Below, one piece after another: positions 24,213-30,901 of a DNA stretch of 40,490 bases. The stretch lies in NCBI GenBank assembly GCA_046049665.1, contig JBJOQW010000213.1, positions 1 through 40,490 on the forward strand, in the 5' to 3' direction. The stretch comes from JAAFHS01 sp046049665 (GTDB lineage: Bacteria; Pseudomonadota; Alphaproteobacteria; Rhodobacterales; Rhodobacteraceae). Both the position numbers and the translations under genes were made by a program. Each line of letters starts with the position of its first letter. Position 1 is the stretch's first letter. A model generated the notes under the pieces. That model saw nothing but the letters and a program-made list of their open reading frames with translations, was not told the origin of the DNA and ran no database searches.

Positions 24213-25051
24213 GTCTCCCGGCTCAGCGCGGATTCGTGCCACTTGCGCAGGAAGAACCATGACAGAAAACTCGTTGCCGCAAAAATGATCACGCCCACGA
24301 TCGCAATCATCAGCAAGGCCGCAAACATGCGCGGATAGTTCAGCCGGTAACTCGCCTCCAGAATCCGGAAGGCAAGACCCGACCCTGACCCCGAAATCCC
24401 CGCCACATATTCCGCCACAATCGCTCCGATCAGCGCCAGCCCCCCGGCAATCCGCAGGCCCCCAAGGAAGTATGGCAGGGCTGATGGCAGTTGCAGAAAC
24501 AGCAGTTTCTGCCACCAGCTTGCACCATAAATCGCATACAGATCGCGCAGATTGCTGTCGGTGGATTTCAGGCCCAGTGTGGTATTCGACAGGATCGGAA
24601 AGAACGCCACGATCCATGCGCAGATCAGCACGCGCGCCAGCGGATCCTGCACATAGATAAAGATCAGGGGCGCGATGGAGACGATGGGTGTCACCTGCAG
24701 CACCACCGCATAGGGAAAAAAGATCAGCTCGGCCGCGCGGCTTTGCGTGAACAGAATGGCCAGCACCACCCCGCCCACAATGGCAATACCCAGCGCCATG
24801 AAGGTGATCTTCAGTGTCACCCACAATGATCCGAACAGCATAGCGTAATCGGCCAGAAACCTGTTCCAGACCTTCAGCGGTTCGGGAAAGATCATCCCCC
24901 GCGTCTGGCTGGAATTGGAAAACCAATGCCAAAAGGCGATGGTCAGCAGCACCACCACCAAAGGCAGCGCCCACCGCGCCACGCTTTCAATCCGCCGGTT
25001 ACGCGCGCGGCGTGCTTCATCGGCGTCGAAGATGGGGTCAGAGGTGGTCAT
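24209..25051 (-). CDS. ABC transporter permease (SsuC/TauC/ThiX type)
   Basis: A 280-residue BPD_transp_1 permease with about six membrane helices. The EAA loop reads DSNLRDLYAIYGASWWQKLLFLQLPSALPYFLGGLRIAGGLAL. ATG 25051 is chosen over ATG 25057 because GGGGAG then has a 7-base spacing. It overlaps the ATPase 3' end by 14 bases and the amidohydrolase start by 4. With the ATPase and the NMT1-type binding protein it forms an importer of the nitrate/sulfonate/hydroxymethylpyrimidine class. Confidence 0.93.
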   Translation of the reverse strand: MTTSDPIFDADEARRARNRRIESVARWALPLVVVLLTIAFWHWFSNSSQTRGMIFPEPLKVWNRFLADYAMLFGSLWVTLKITFMALGIAIVGGVVLAILFTQSRAAELIFFPYAVVLQVTPIVSIAPLIFIYVQDPLARVLICAWIVAFFPILSNTTLGLKSTDSNLRDLYAIYGASWWQKLLFLQLPSALPYFLGGLRIAGGLALIGAIVAEYVAGISGSGSGLAFRILEASYRLNYPRMFAALLMIAIVGVIIFAATSFLSWFFLRKWHESALSRET

Positions 25052-25847
25052 GATCATGCTCCCCTATGGCGCGGCGCAGGGCCTCGGAAACCACCTGTGT
25101 ATGGGCTGCGTAATCGGGCGATGTGCGGAACCCCATGTCACGTGGATAGGCTGCATCCACCTTCAGTTCCTGCACCACGCGCCCCGGACGCGCCGCCATC
25201 ACCACGATACGGTCGCTCAGGAAAACGCTTTCAAACACCGAATGTGTGACGAAAATCACCGTGCAGCCGATCTTGGATTTCAGCGCCAGCAGATCATCAT
25301 TCAGCTTTTGCCGCGTGATTTCATCCAAGGCTGCAAAGGGTTCATCCATCAAAATCAGACGCGGGTTTGTCACAAAGGCCCGCGCGATGCTGACGCGCAT
25401 CTTCATGCCGCCCGACAATTCGCGCGGATAGGCATCATGGAAATTCTGCAAGCCCACCAGTTCAAGCGCATTGGCAATCCGGTCCTTGACCGATTCAAAG
25501 CTTTGCCCGCGCAGGCGGAACGGCAGCCACACGTTCCTTGCCACCGTCGCCCAAGGCATCAGCGTTGGTTCCTGAAACACCACGCCAATATCGCCGCGGG
25601 TCTGCTGACCGTTCCAGACAATCCGCCCTGTCGTTGGCCGCATCAGCCCCGCTATCAGCCGCAGCGCCGTGGATTTGCCGCAGCCCGAAGGCCCCAGCAA
25701 GGACAGGAAATCCCCCTCATTCAAGGTCAGATCCATGCCGTCCAGCGCCGTCACCGTGCCGTTGAACACCTTGGAAATGCCCGCCATCTGCAAAAGCTGC
25801 GGACGCTGGCCAAGCGGTTGAATCGTGCGGGGGGACAGATCGCTCAT
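25038..25847 (-). CDS. ABC transporter ATPase (SsuB/TauB/ThiZ type)
   Basis: A 269-residue ATPase with Walker A GPSGCGKST (52-60), Q-loop VVFQEPTLMPWA, signature LSGGMKMRVSIARA (144-157), Walker B LILMDEP (D168, E169) and switch His in VIFVTHSVFES. All motifs are intact. ATG 25847 has GGAAG before it; the longer open frame has no ribosome site. It lies 66 bases after the binding protein gene, the usual order for this importer class. Confidence 0.94.
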   Translation of the reverse strand: MSDLSPRTIQPLGQRPQLLQMAGISKVFNGTVTALDGMDLTLNEGDFLSLLGPSGCGKSTALRLIAGLMRPTTGRIVWNGQQTRGDIGVVFQEPTLMPWATVARNVWLPFRLRGQSFESVKDRIANALELVGLQNFHDAYPRELSGGMKMRVSIARAFVTNPRLILMDEPFAALDEITRQKLNDDLLALKSKIGCTVIFVTHSVFESVFLSDRIVVMAARPGRVVQELKVDAAYPRDMGFRTSPDYAAHTQVVSEALRRAIGEHDHDHL

Positions 25848-25913
25848 ATGTCTTCCAGTCGGGTGGGGGGCCGCCCCTGCAGGCGACCCCCTGTCAGCGT
25901 GCTGCAAACAGGC

Positions 25914-26921
25914 TTATTCCGCAGGCTTCAGGTCCAGCCCCACACCCTTGTTCACAAATTGCAACGTGTAGCTGGCCTTCCAGTCAAGATCAGCCGGCGC
26001 CGCACCCACTGCCACCATCTTGTTATAGAAGTCCTCGACCTTCGCATCCGTCATCGCACCCGCCCCCAAGGTCAGCGCATCGCCTGAAAACACGATGCCA
26101 TTGTCCTTCATCGACTGGATCGCATAGGCAATCGCCTCATCCGTCATTTCCGGGTTATCCGCCTTGATCAGCGCATTCGCCGCCGCATTGTCACCGTACA
26201 GATAGTTCGTCCAGCCAATCGCCGACCCGTCCACAAAGCACTGCACCACCTCCGGGCGGGTCGTCACGTTGTCCGACAGCGTTTCCACCGTCGTCGAATA
26301 GGCCGTGTAGCCCGCATCCGCGATCAGCCACACATCCGGCTTGATCCCCGTTTCCTTCTCAAAGAAATACGGCTCTGATGACAGATAGCCCTGCATCCCC
26401 CAGGTCGTGTTCGCAATCAGCGGTGCTGCGCTGAAGGTATAGACCTCGCGCTGTTCCGGCTTGAAACCATAGGCGTTGACCATCCAGGCCCAGAAGGTCA
26501 GCACACCACCATCCGAGATCAGGAACTTGTCCAGCTTGGCCAGATCCGCGAACGATGCCGCCGCCCCCGGATGCGTCACAATCACCTGCGGGTCTTTCTG
26601 GAACGCTGCCGACACCGTCACAATCGGCAGGCCCTCGGCCACCGCCGAAAAGCCGTCCAGCGTGGACCCGCCCATGTGGAAATCAACCTGCCCCGCCAGC
26701 ATCAGCGCCCGGTTGTTCACCTGCGGCCCCCCCGGCAGGATCGTCACGTCCAAACCGCAAGCCGCATAGGTGCCATCCGCCACCGCCTGATAATACCCAC
26801 CGTGTTCCGCCTGAGCCACCCAGTTGGTGCCAAAGGTCACCGCCACGTTTTGCGCCAGCGCAGCCCCCGCAATTGGCAGAATCGTAGCGGCAAGTGCAGT
26901 TGTCGTCAGGAACTTGTTCAC
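25914..26921 (-). CDS. NMT1/SsuA-type periplasmic substrate-binding protein
   Basis: A 335-residue protein with a signal peptide MNKFLTTTALAATILPIAGAALA and an NMT1/THI5-like fold: VTFGTNWVAQAEHGGYYQAVADGTYAACGLDVTILPGG, then NNRALMLAGQVDFHMGG. This group binds alkanesulfonates, formylaminopyrimidines, riboflavin precursors and similar compounds. The Trp/His-rich start of the mature protein resembles pyrimidine binders more than SsuA, but this is only an impression. The start is GTG 26921 with GGAGG 5 bases before it; the ATGATG inside the spacer is out of frame. It is the first gene of the nine-gene operon. Confidence 0.9.
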   Translation of the reverse strand: MNKFLTTTALAATILPIAGAALAQNVAVTFGTNWVAQAEHGGYYQAVADGTYAACGLDVTILPGGPQVNNRALMLAGQVDFHMGGSTLDGFSAVAEGLPIVTVSAAFQKDPQVIVTHPGAAASFADLAKLDKFLISDGGVLTFWAWMVNAYGFKPEQREVYTFSAAPLIANTTWGMQGYLSSEPYFFEKETGIKPDVWLIADAGYTAYSTTVETLSDNVTTRPEVVQCFVDGSAIGWTNYLYGDNAAANALIKADNPEMTDEAIAYAIQSMKDNGIVFSGDALTLGAGAMTDAKVEDFYNKMVAVGAAPADLDWKASYTLQFVNKGVGLDLKPAE

Positions 26922-26968
26922 ATCATCCTCCAGGTTTTATTGTCATTCTTGGCTTTTGCGATCCTAGT

Positions 26969-27011
26969 CCGCAGGCAGACCTCCGGTAGGGTGCATCTTT
27001 TGGCCCTGCGG
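26969..27011 (-). promoter_or_regulatory. Possible structured leader of the importer operon
   Basis: CCGCAGG (26969-26975) pairs with CCTGCGG (27005-27011) around a 29-base loop holding a further AGGG/CCCT pairing, about 48 bases before the binding protein start. It does not match TPP, glycine or SAM riboswitch motifs that I know. It may be chance or a regulatory leader. Confidence 0.25.
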
Positions 27012-27159
27012 CTTTCCCCGATCAAAGCCCATTGATGCGGCAACTGGCAAGGCATTTGATTACGCCTTAGGCAGTTAGCGTGCCGCCCGTCAGCCGCCAG
27101 CCCAGCGATTGCCAAATTTCCCCAGACGCGCAGAATGGGCCACCAGCACCGGAGCCATG

Positions 27160-27549
27160 ATGAAAACCCTGTCCCCCCCGGCGATTCGCCCCCCCTTCGC
27201 CCGCTATGCCCACGGGGTCGAGGTGCCCCCCGGCGCCCGTCTGGTTGTTACCTCAGGCCAGCTTGGCCTGCGCGCCGATGACAGCCTGCCAGCCGATGCG
27301 CGCGGTCAGGCCGATGTCTGCTTTGCCAATTGCGCCGCCATTCTGGCCGAAGCAGGCATGGGCCCCGCCGACGTCATCCGCATCAACGCCTTTGTCACCG
27401 ACCGCGCCCATATGCCCGCCTATATGGCCGCCCGTGATGCCTGGCTGGCCGGGGTCACCCGCCTGCCCGCCTCTACCCTTGTCATCGTGTCCGGCTTTAC
27501 CCGGCCCGAATTTCTGGTCGAGGTTGAGGTGACAGCCGCAGCTCTGTAA
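27160..27549 (+). CDS. RidA-family enamine/imine deaminase-like protein
   Basis: A 129-residue YjgF/YER057c/UK114 protein. RidA hydrolyses the reactive 2-aminoacrylate and related enamines released by PLP dehydratases. Seen are LVVTSGQLGLRADDS, INAFVTDRAHMPAYMAAR and the active-site region RLPASTLVIV (R101) with E121/E123 in FLVEVEVTA. The start is ATG 27160 because GGAG then has a 5-base gap; ATG 27157 is also possible. It is divergent from the operon that contains a threonine/serine dehydratase and probably shares its regulatory region, which fits a detoxifying role. Confidence 0.9.
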   Translation: MKTLSPPAIRPPFARYAHGVEVPPGARLVVTSGQLGLRADDSLPADARGQADVCFANCAAILAEAGMGPADVIRINAFVTDRAHMPAYMAARDAWLAGVTRLPASTLVIVSGFTRPEFLVEVEVTAAAL

Positions 27550-27550
27550 T

Positions 27551-27602
27551 TCCGACTAAAATTATCAGCTTTACATTTCCGACTGAATCAGTCATCTATT
27601 AT
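27551..27602 (+). promoter_or_regulatory. Candidate iron-responsive promoter of hemP
   Basis: GACTGAATCAGTC (27581-27593) is a perfect 13-bp palindrome just before TATTAT (27597-27602), a good -10 box. A second, imperfect copy, GACTAAAATTATCAG (27555-27569), lies 26 bases upstream; both are preceded by TTCC/TCC. Placement across the promoter suits a repressor such as an Rrf2-family (IscR/RirA) or Fur-family protein. The link to iron comes from hemP downstream. Confidence 0.55.
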
Positions 27603-27667
27603 CCATCCAAGCCACCCGGCATCGCGGGAAGCCCGGATCCATCGCACCACTTTCAAAGGATCCCACG

Positions 27668-27736
27668 ATGACATTCCATCGCCTGCTTGACGCGCTGTTT
27701 GACTGGATCGAAGCCCCCAAGGGAGACCGGCCATGA
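27668..27736 (+). CDS. 22-codon ORF translationally coupled to hemP
   Basis: ATG 27668 with AAGGATCC upstream encodes MTFHRLLDALFDWIEAPKG followed by DRP, a short amphipathic-looking helix. Its TGA overlaps the hemP ATG (ATGA, 27733-27736), and its last codons (AAG GGA GAC CGG) carry the hemP ribosome site. It could be a leader that couples hemP translation or a true small protein. I recognise no family. Confidence 0.55.
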   Translation: MTFHRLLDALFDWIEAPKGDRP

Positions 27737-27894
27737 ACGCCCTGACAGAACCCCAGCTGTTCACCGAAAACGCCATTCCCGTGCATGATGCCACCACCCT
27801 GACCGCAGGCGGCGTGCAGGCGCGCATCGTGCTGCACGGGCAGGTCTATGCCTTGCGCATCACGCGGGCCGGCAAGCTGATACTGACCAAATAG
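27733..27894 (+). CDS. hemP: HemP-family hemin uptake protein
   Basis: A 53-residue protein ending IVLHGQVYALRITRAGKLILTK, the characteristic HemP C terminus. HemP proteins are linked to haem and iron uptake; in some species HemP acts as a regulator of haem receptor genes. The start at ATG 27733 has AAGGGAGA 7 bases upstream. The gene is preceded by a candidate iron-responsive palindrome and a 22-codon ORF. No haem receptor or ABC haem importer is near. Confidence 0.85.
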   Translation: MNALTEPQLFTENAIPVHDATTLTAGGVQARIVLHGQVYALRITRAGKLILTK

Positions 27895-27934
27895 GCCCGG
27901 TCACGAATCAGACTTGGCCACAAAGCAGACTTGC

Positions 27935-29089
27935 TCACAGGCCCGCAGCAATCGTGCGGAACATCGCAATATTGCCTTCCGCCACGCCCGCATCCTCAAA
28001 TCCGCGGTCAGCCGCATTGACCGCAATCACCACGCCCGCACCCGGGTTGATGTAGATGTATTGCCCGTAAATCCCTTGCGCCATCACCTCACCCGGCGCC
28101 GCGTTTGCCGGAATCCACCACTGGTACCCATAGGCCGAACCATCTGCGGCCTGTGGGGCCGTGGATTGCGCAATCCATGCGGCCGGCACGATCTGCCGCC
28201 CTTGCCACTGCCCGCCTTGCAGCACCATCTGGCCCAGCCGCGCGTAATCGCGCGTTGTCATGTTCATTCCGCCCAGCACGAATGACACGCCATCGCCATC
28301 CGTCAGCATGATAACATCATCCTGCAACCCCAAGGGCCCCAACAGTTTTTCTTCCATCAGCTCAGGAATGTCCCGCCCCGTTGCCCCCCGGATCACCATG
28401 CCCAGCACATGCGTATCAATCGAGACATAGTGAAACCGGCTGCCGGGCTCTGCTTCGCGCGTGGTCAGGCCCGCCGCAAAGGCATCCATCGACCCACCCA
28501 ATGCAAGAACGCGCCCCATCTTGTTGATGTCACTGTAGAAATCCAGATAATCCTCATTGAACGCCACACCCGATGACATGGTCAGCACGTCATGCACACT
28601 GGCCCCGTCATAGGCAGACCCTGCCAGTTCCGGCGCGTATTTCGTGACCGGATCATCCAGAGACGCAATCGCCCCTTCGGCCTGCACAATGCCGAACAAC
28701 ACCGACAGAAAGCTTTTCGCCACGGACCAGCTGATCCGCCGGTCATCGGCCTTGGTGGACTGGTGGTAGCTTTCATGTACGATCTGCCCATCCTTCAGGA
28801 TGACCAGCCCCGTGACAGACCGCTCCGTCACCCATTGCTGTGCCTCAGGCGTCAGCCCAACCGTCTGCCCCACCGGCAAATCCGACACAGGCCCGGTGCC
28901 GCGCGACAGGGTGCGGTGAAAGAACAGCTGATCCATGTTGCTGAAATTGAAAACAATGTTTTCCGCCGCAAACAGGCTGTTCACCGCCATCAGCCGCGTG
29001 ATCTCATCGCGTTTCCACAAGGCGACGGCAGCCGCCAACAGCACAATGATCGCCAGCCCCTTGGCTCCAATCCGAAAGATGCGCGCCAT
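27935..29089 (-). CDS. Membrane-anchored class C beta-lactamase-family serine hydrolase
   Basis: A 384-residue serine hydrolase with an N-terminal membrane anchor (LAIIVLLAAAVALW, residues 12-25). The SxxK motif is S122-V-A-K125 in RRISWSVAKSFLSV, and the second motif is Y222-V-S in RFHYVSIDTH, a YxS variant of YxN as in esterases and 6-aminohexanoate-dimer hydrolases (NylB). Thus an esterase or amidase role outside the cytoplasm is likelier than antibiotic resistance. It is convergent with hemP. Its upstream region holds the multi-hairpin element at 29177-29270. Confidence 0.88.
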   Translation of the reverse strand: MARIFRIGAKGLAIIVLLAAAVALWKRDEITRLMAVNSLFAAENIVFNFSNMDQLFFHRTLSRGTGPVSDLPVGQTVGLTPEAQQWVTERSVTGLVILKDGQIVHESYHQSTKADDRRISWSVAKSFLSVLFGIVQAEGAIASLDDPVTKYAPELAGSAYDGASVHDVLTMSSGVAFNEDYLDFYSDINKMGRVLALGGSMDAFAAGLTTREAEPGSRFHYVSIDTHVLGMVIRGATGRDIPELMEEKLLGPLGLQDDVIMLTDGDGVSFVLGGMNMTTRDYARLGQMVLQGGQWQGRQIVPAAWIAQSTAPQAADGSAYGYQWWIPANAAPGEVMAQGIYGQYIYINPGAGVVIAVNAADRGFEDAGVAEGNIAMFRTIAAGL

Positions 29090-29176
29090 GCCCTGCCCCC
29101 CCGCAACGACCTAAGGGAAGGTTGCCCCCCGCTGCACTGTCTGGCAACGCGAACGCTGCGTCACAAGGCTGCCCTG

Positions 29177-29270
29177 CCGCCGGGCGCGCGCACCAATTTT
29201 CTTGCAAGAAAATTCCAAAATCTTCAAAGATTTTTGGCCGGATTTTTATGAAAAATCCGGGGCCCGGCGG
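29177..29270. repeat. Compact multi-hairpin (cruciform-like) intergenic element
   Basis: An outer stem CCGCCGGGC (29177-29185)/GCCCGGCGG (29262-29270) encloses three hairpins in a row: a perfect 20-bp palindrome AATTTTCTTGCAAGAAAATT (29195-29214), AAAATCTT (29217-29224)/AAGATTTT (29227-29234), and CCGGATTTTT (29238-29247)/AAAAATCCGG (29251-29260) with a 3-base loop. Every arm is perfect. The GC-rich outer arms and AT-rich inner arms suggest selection for folding rather than coding. Confidence 0.8.
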
Positions 29271-29359
29271 CCAGGTAGGTGCTTTGCGATCCGCGGGCAT
29301 TCTATGAACAAAACCTGAAGACGGCCCGCCAAGCCATTGATTTTGCTGACTGCGAAATC

Positions 29360-29376
29360 TGTCCCATCATGGGACA
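29360..29376 (-). repeat. TGTCCCA/TGGGACA hairpin, second copy
   Basis: TGTCCCA-TCA-TGGGACA has the same 7-base arms as the hairpin at 15629-15645, with a different loop. It lies 77 bases past the rplY stop, beyond a better terminator, and may serve as a second stop or belong to a dispersed family. Confidence 0.6.
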
Positions 29377-29394
29377 CGGCATTTTCTGCGCAAA

Positions 29395-29426
29395 TGAAAA
29401 GGCGCGGCAGGTTACCCCACCGCGCC
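29395..29426 (-). terminator. Intrinsic terminator of rplY
   Basis: On the transcribed strand GGCGCGG (29426-29420) pairs with CCGCGCC (29407-29401) over a 12-base loop, followed at once by TTTTCATTT. Stem and U-run make a normal rho-independent terminator, 27 bases past the rplY stop. Confidence 0.8.
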
Positions 29427-29452
29427 CCTGTTCTTTCGATCGGTCGGGCTGA

Positions 29453-30052
29453 TCAGCCCTCTTCGTTATCGCTTGACCGCAGCCCTGACGGGGCCGCGAT
29501 GTTGGCAATCACGAAGTTCCGCGAAATCGTTGGCTTGGCGCCAGCAGGCAGCACCACATCATTGATGTGGATCACATCGCCGACGTTCTTGCCGGTCAGG
29601 TCAACCGTGATGTGGTCAGGAATATCGCCTGCCAGCACTTCCAGTTCCACTTCGGCGCGCACGACCGTCAGCGTACCACCACGCTTCAGGCCGGGGCTTG
29701 CTTCGTGGCCCACGAAATCAACATGGATGAACAGGTTGATCCGGCTGTCATCGGCCAGACGCATGAAATCGATATGCGTCGGCAGGTCCTTGACGATATC
29801 ACGCTGCACACCGCGACAGATGACGTGCGAATCTTTGTGGCCGTCAACCTTGATGTTGATCAGCGTCGAAAGGAAACGGCCCGCCTTCAGGCGCTTCAGC
29901 AGCATGTTGTATTGCAGCTTGATCGGCGTGGGCTCTTGCCCGGCGCCGTAGATAATGCCGGGTACGTAGCCGTCACGACGGGCTTGACGGGCGGCCCCCT
30001 TGCCTGTCCCCGTCCGTACCTCGGCCACAAGATCCGGGATCTCACGTGCCAT
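29453..30052 (-). CDS. rplY: 50S ribosomal protein L25 (general stress protein Ctc type)
   Basis: A 199-residue long-form bL25, which binds 5S rRNA. The N-terminal L25 domain (about 1-95) shows GKGAARQARRDGYVPGIIYGAG and VQRDIVKDLPTHIDFMRL; the C-terminal TL5/CTC beta domain follows (about 100-190, DITVDL-like HITVDLTGKNVGDVIHINDV). ATG 30052 has AGGAGAAG 5 bases before it. It is monocistronic with its own terminator. In many alphaproteobacteria pth lies next to rplY; here it does not. Confidence 0.95.
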   Translation of the reverse strand: MAREIPDLVAEVRTGTGKGAARQARRDGYVPGIIYGAGQEPTPIKLQYNMLLKRLKAGRFLSTLINIKVDGHKDSHVICRGVQRDIVKDLPTHIDFMRLADDSRINLFIHVDFVGHEASPGLKRGGTLTVVRAEVELEVLAGDIPDHITVDLTGKNVGDVIHINDVVLPAGAKPTISRNFVIANIAAPSGLRSSDNEEG

Positions 30053-30145
30053 GGTCTTCTCCTAAATACGTCCGCTGACCTCCAAGGGTGTGCCGCGCGA
30101 CCGGGGGGCTATAGCGGGGTTTCGTGGCGGTGGAAAGAGGGAAAT

Positions 30146-30766
30146 TCAGGCAGCCGCGCGCGATTCCTCAACCGGGCCGATATCAACCCAAGGCTGCCCG
30201 TTGGCCCAGCCACCACGGATCAGACGGCCGGGCTCGCGGATTTCGGGATGATCCGCCTCCCAGTCCCGGTAACGGTCATTACTGATGATCGGTGCCTTGG
30301 TGCGCCGCGCGGCCTGCAGGATATGCGTATCGGCCACCGTGCCCTTGTGCACCACATGCACGCGGTGGCGCGGCAGGCCCAGCAGATCCGCAAAGCCCGC
30401 GCTGTTCTTGAAAGCGCCCGCCACCAGATAGCCCGCATTGGCATCAAAGGTGACCTCGGGCCTGTAGCCCATATCCGTCAGCTGGCGCAGGACAGCGCGC
30501 AGGGTGCCAAGGTCTGGCACGTTGTCACGCCAGTGCATGACGTTTGATCCATCAACAATCACCCGCCGCGGATCAGGCTTGATGATCCAGCCGGTGTATT
30601 TGCGGCGCGGCCCGAACCAATCACGCGCAGCAGTCAGCACCAGGAGCACGGCCCCCGCGACGGCCGCAAGGCCTGCAATCAGCGCAAGGTCCTGCAGACC
30701 GGGCATGGCGAAAAGCGCCGCCGCGCAGCCCGCAAACAGAACGAACAAAATCAATGGCACGCGCAT
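30146..30766 (-). CDS. Membrane-anchored NYN/Zc3h12a-type ribonuclease
   Basis: A 206-residue protein with two N-terminal membrane helices (about 4-21 and 26-46) followed by a cytoplasmic PIN-like domain of the Zc3h12a (Regnase)/NYN group. Acidic residues expected for metal binding are D72 in VIVDGSNVMHW, D109 in VTFDANAGYLV, D146 in GTVADTHIL and D164 in ISNDRYRDW. It likely cuts RNA near the inner membrane; the substrate is unknown. Start ATG 30766 is divergent from the MFS gene. There is no close operon partner on its strand. Confidence 0.85.
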   Translation of the reverse strand: MRVPLILFVLFAGCAAALFAMPGLQDLALIAGLAAVAGAVLLVLTAARDWFGPRRKYTGWIIKPDPRRVIVDGSNVMHWRDNVPDLGTLRAVLRQLTDMGYRPEVTFDANAGYLVAGAFKNSAGFADLLGLPRHRVHVVHKGTVADTHILQAARRTKAPIISNDRYRDWEADHPEIREPGRLIRGGWANGQPWVDIGPVEESRAAA

Positions 30767-30901
30767 GGGTTGAGTTTAGGCCAAGCTGCGCATGCCGCCA
30801 AGGCCCGTTGTGAACTTGCGTATAGGGTTTCAGGCCACAAGGCGCCATTGCCTGCCTGCCCGGCGCAAGCTAGGTCACCGGGCCAGAACCCCGGAGATAG
30901 C

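Noticed and set aside
26922..27159. TPP riboswitch before the importer operon, suggested by a THI5-like binding protein
   Set aside because: The conserved TPP-box words (CTGAGA, and the ACCTGATC-type region) are not present.
27935..29089. Antibiotic-resistance beta-lactamase
   Set aside because: It has a YxS variant motif and an N-terminal anchor, closer to esterase/NylB-type hydrolases.
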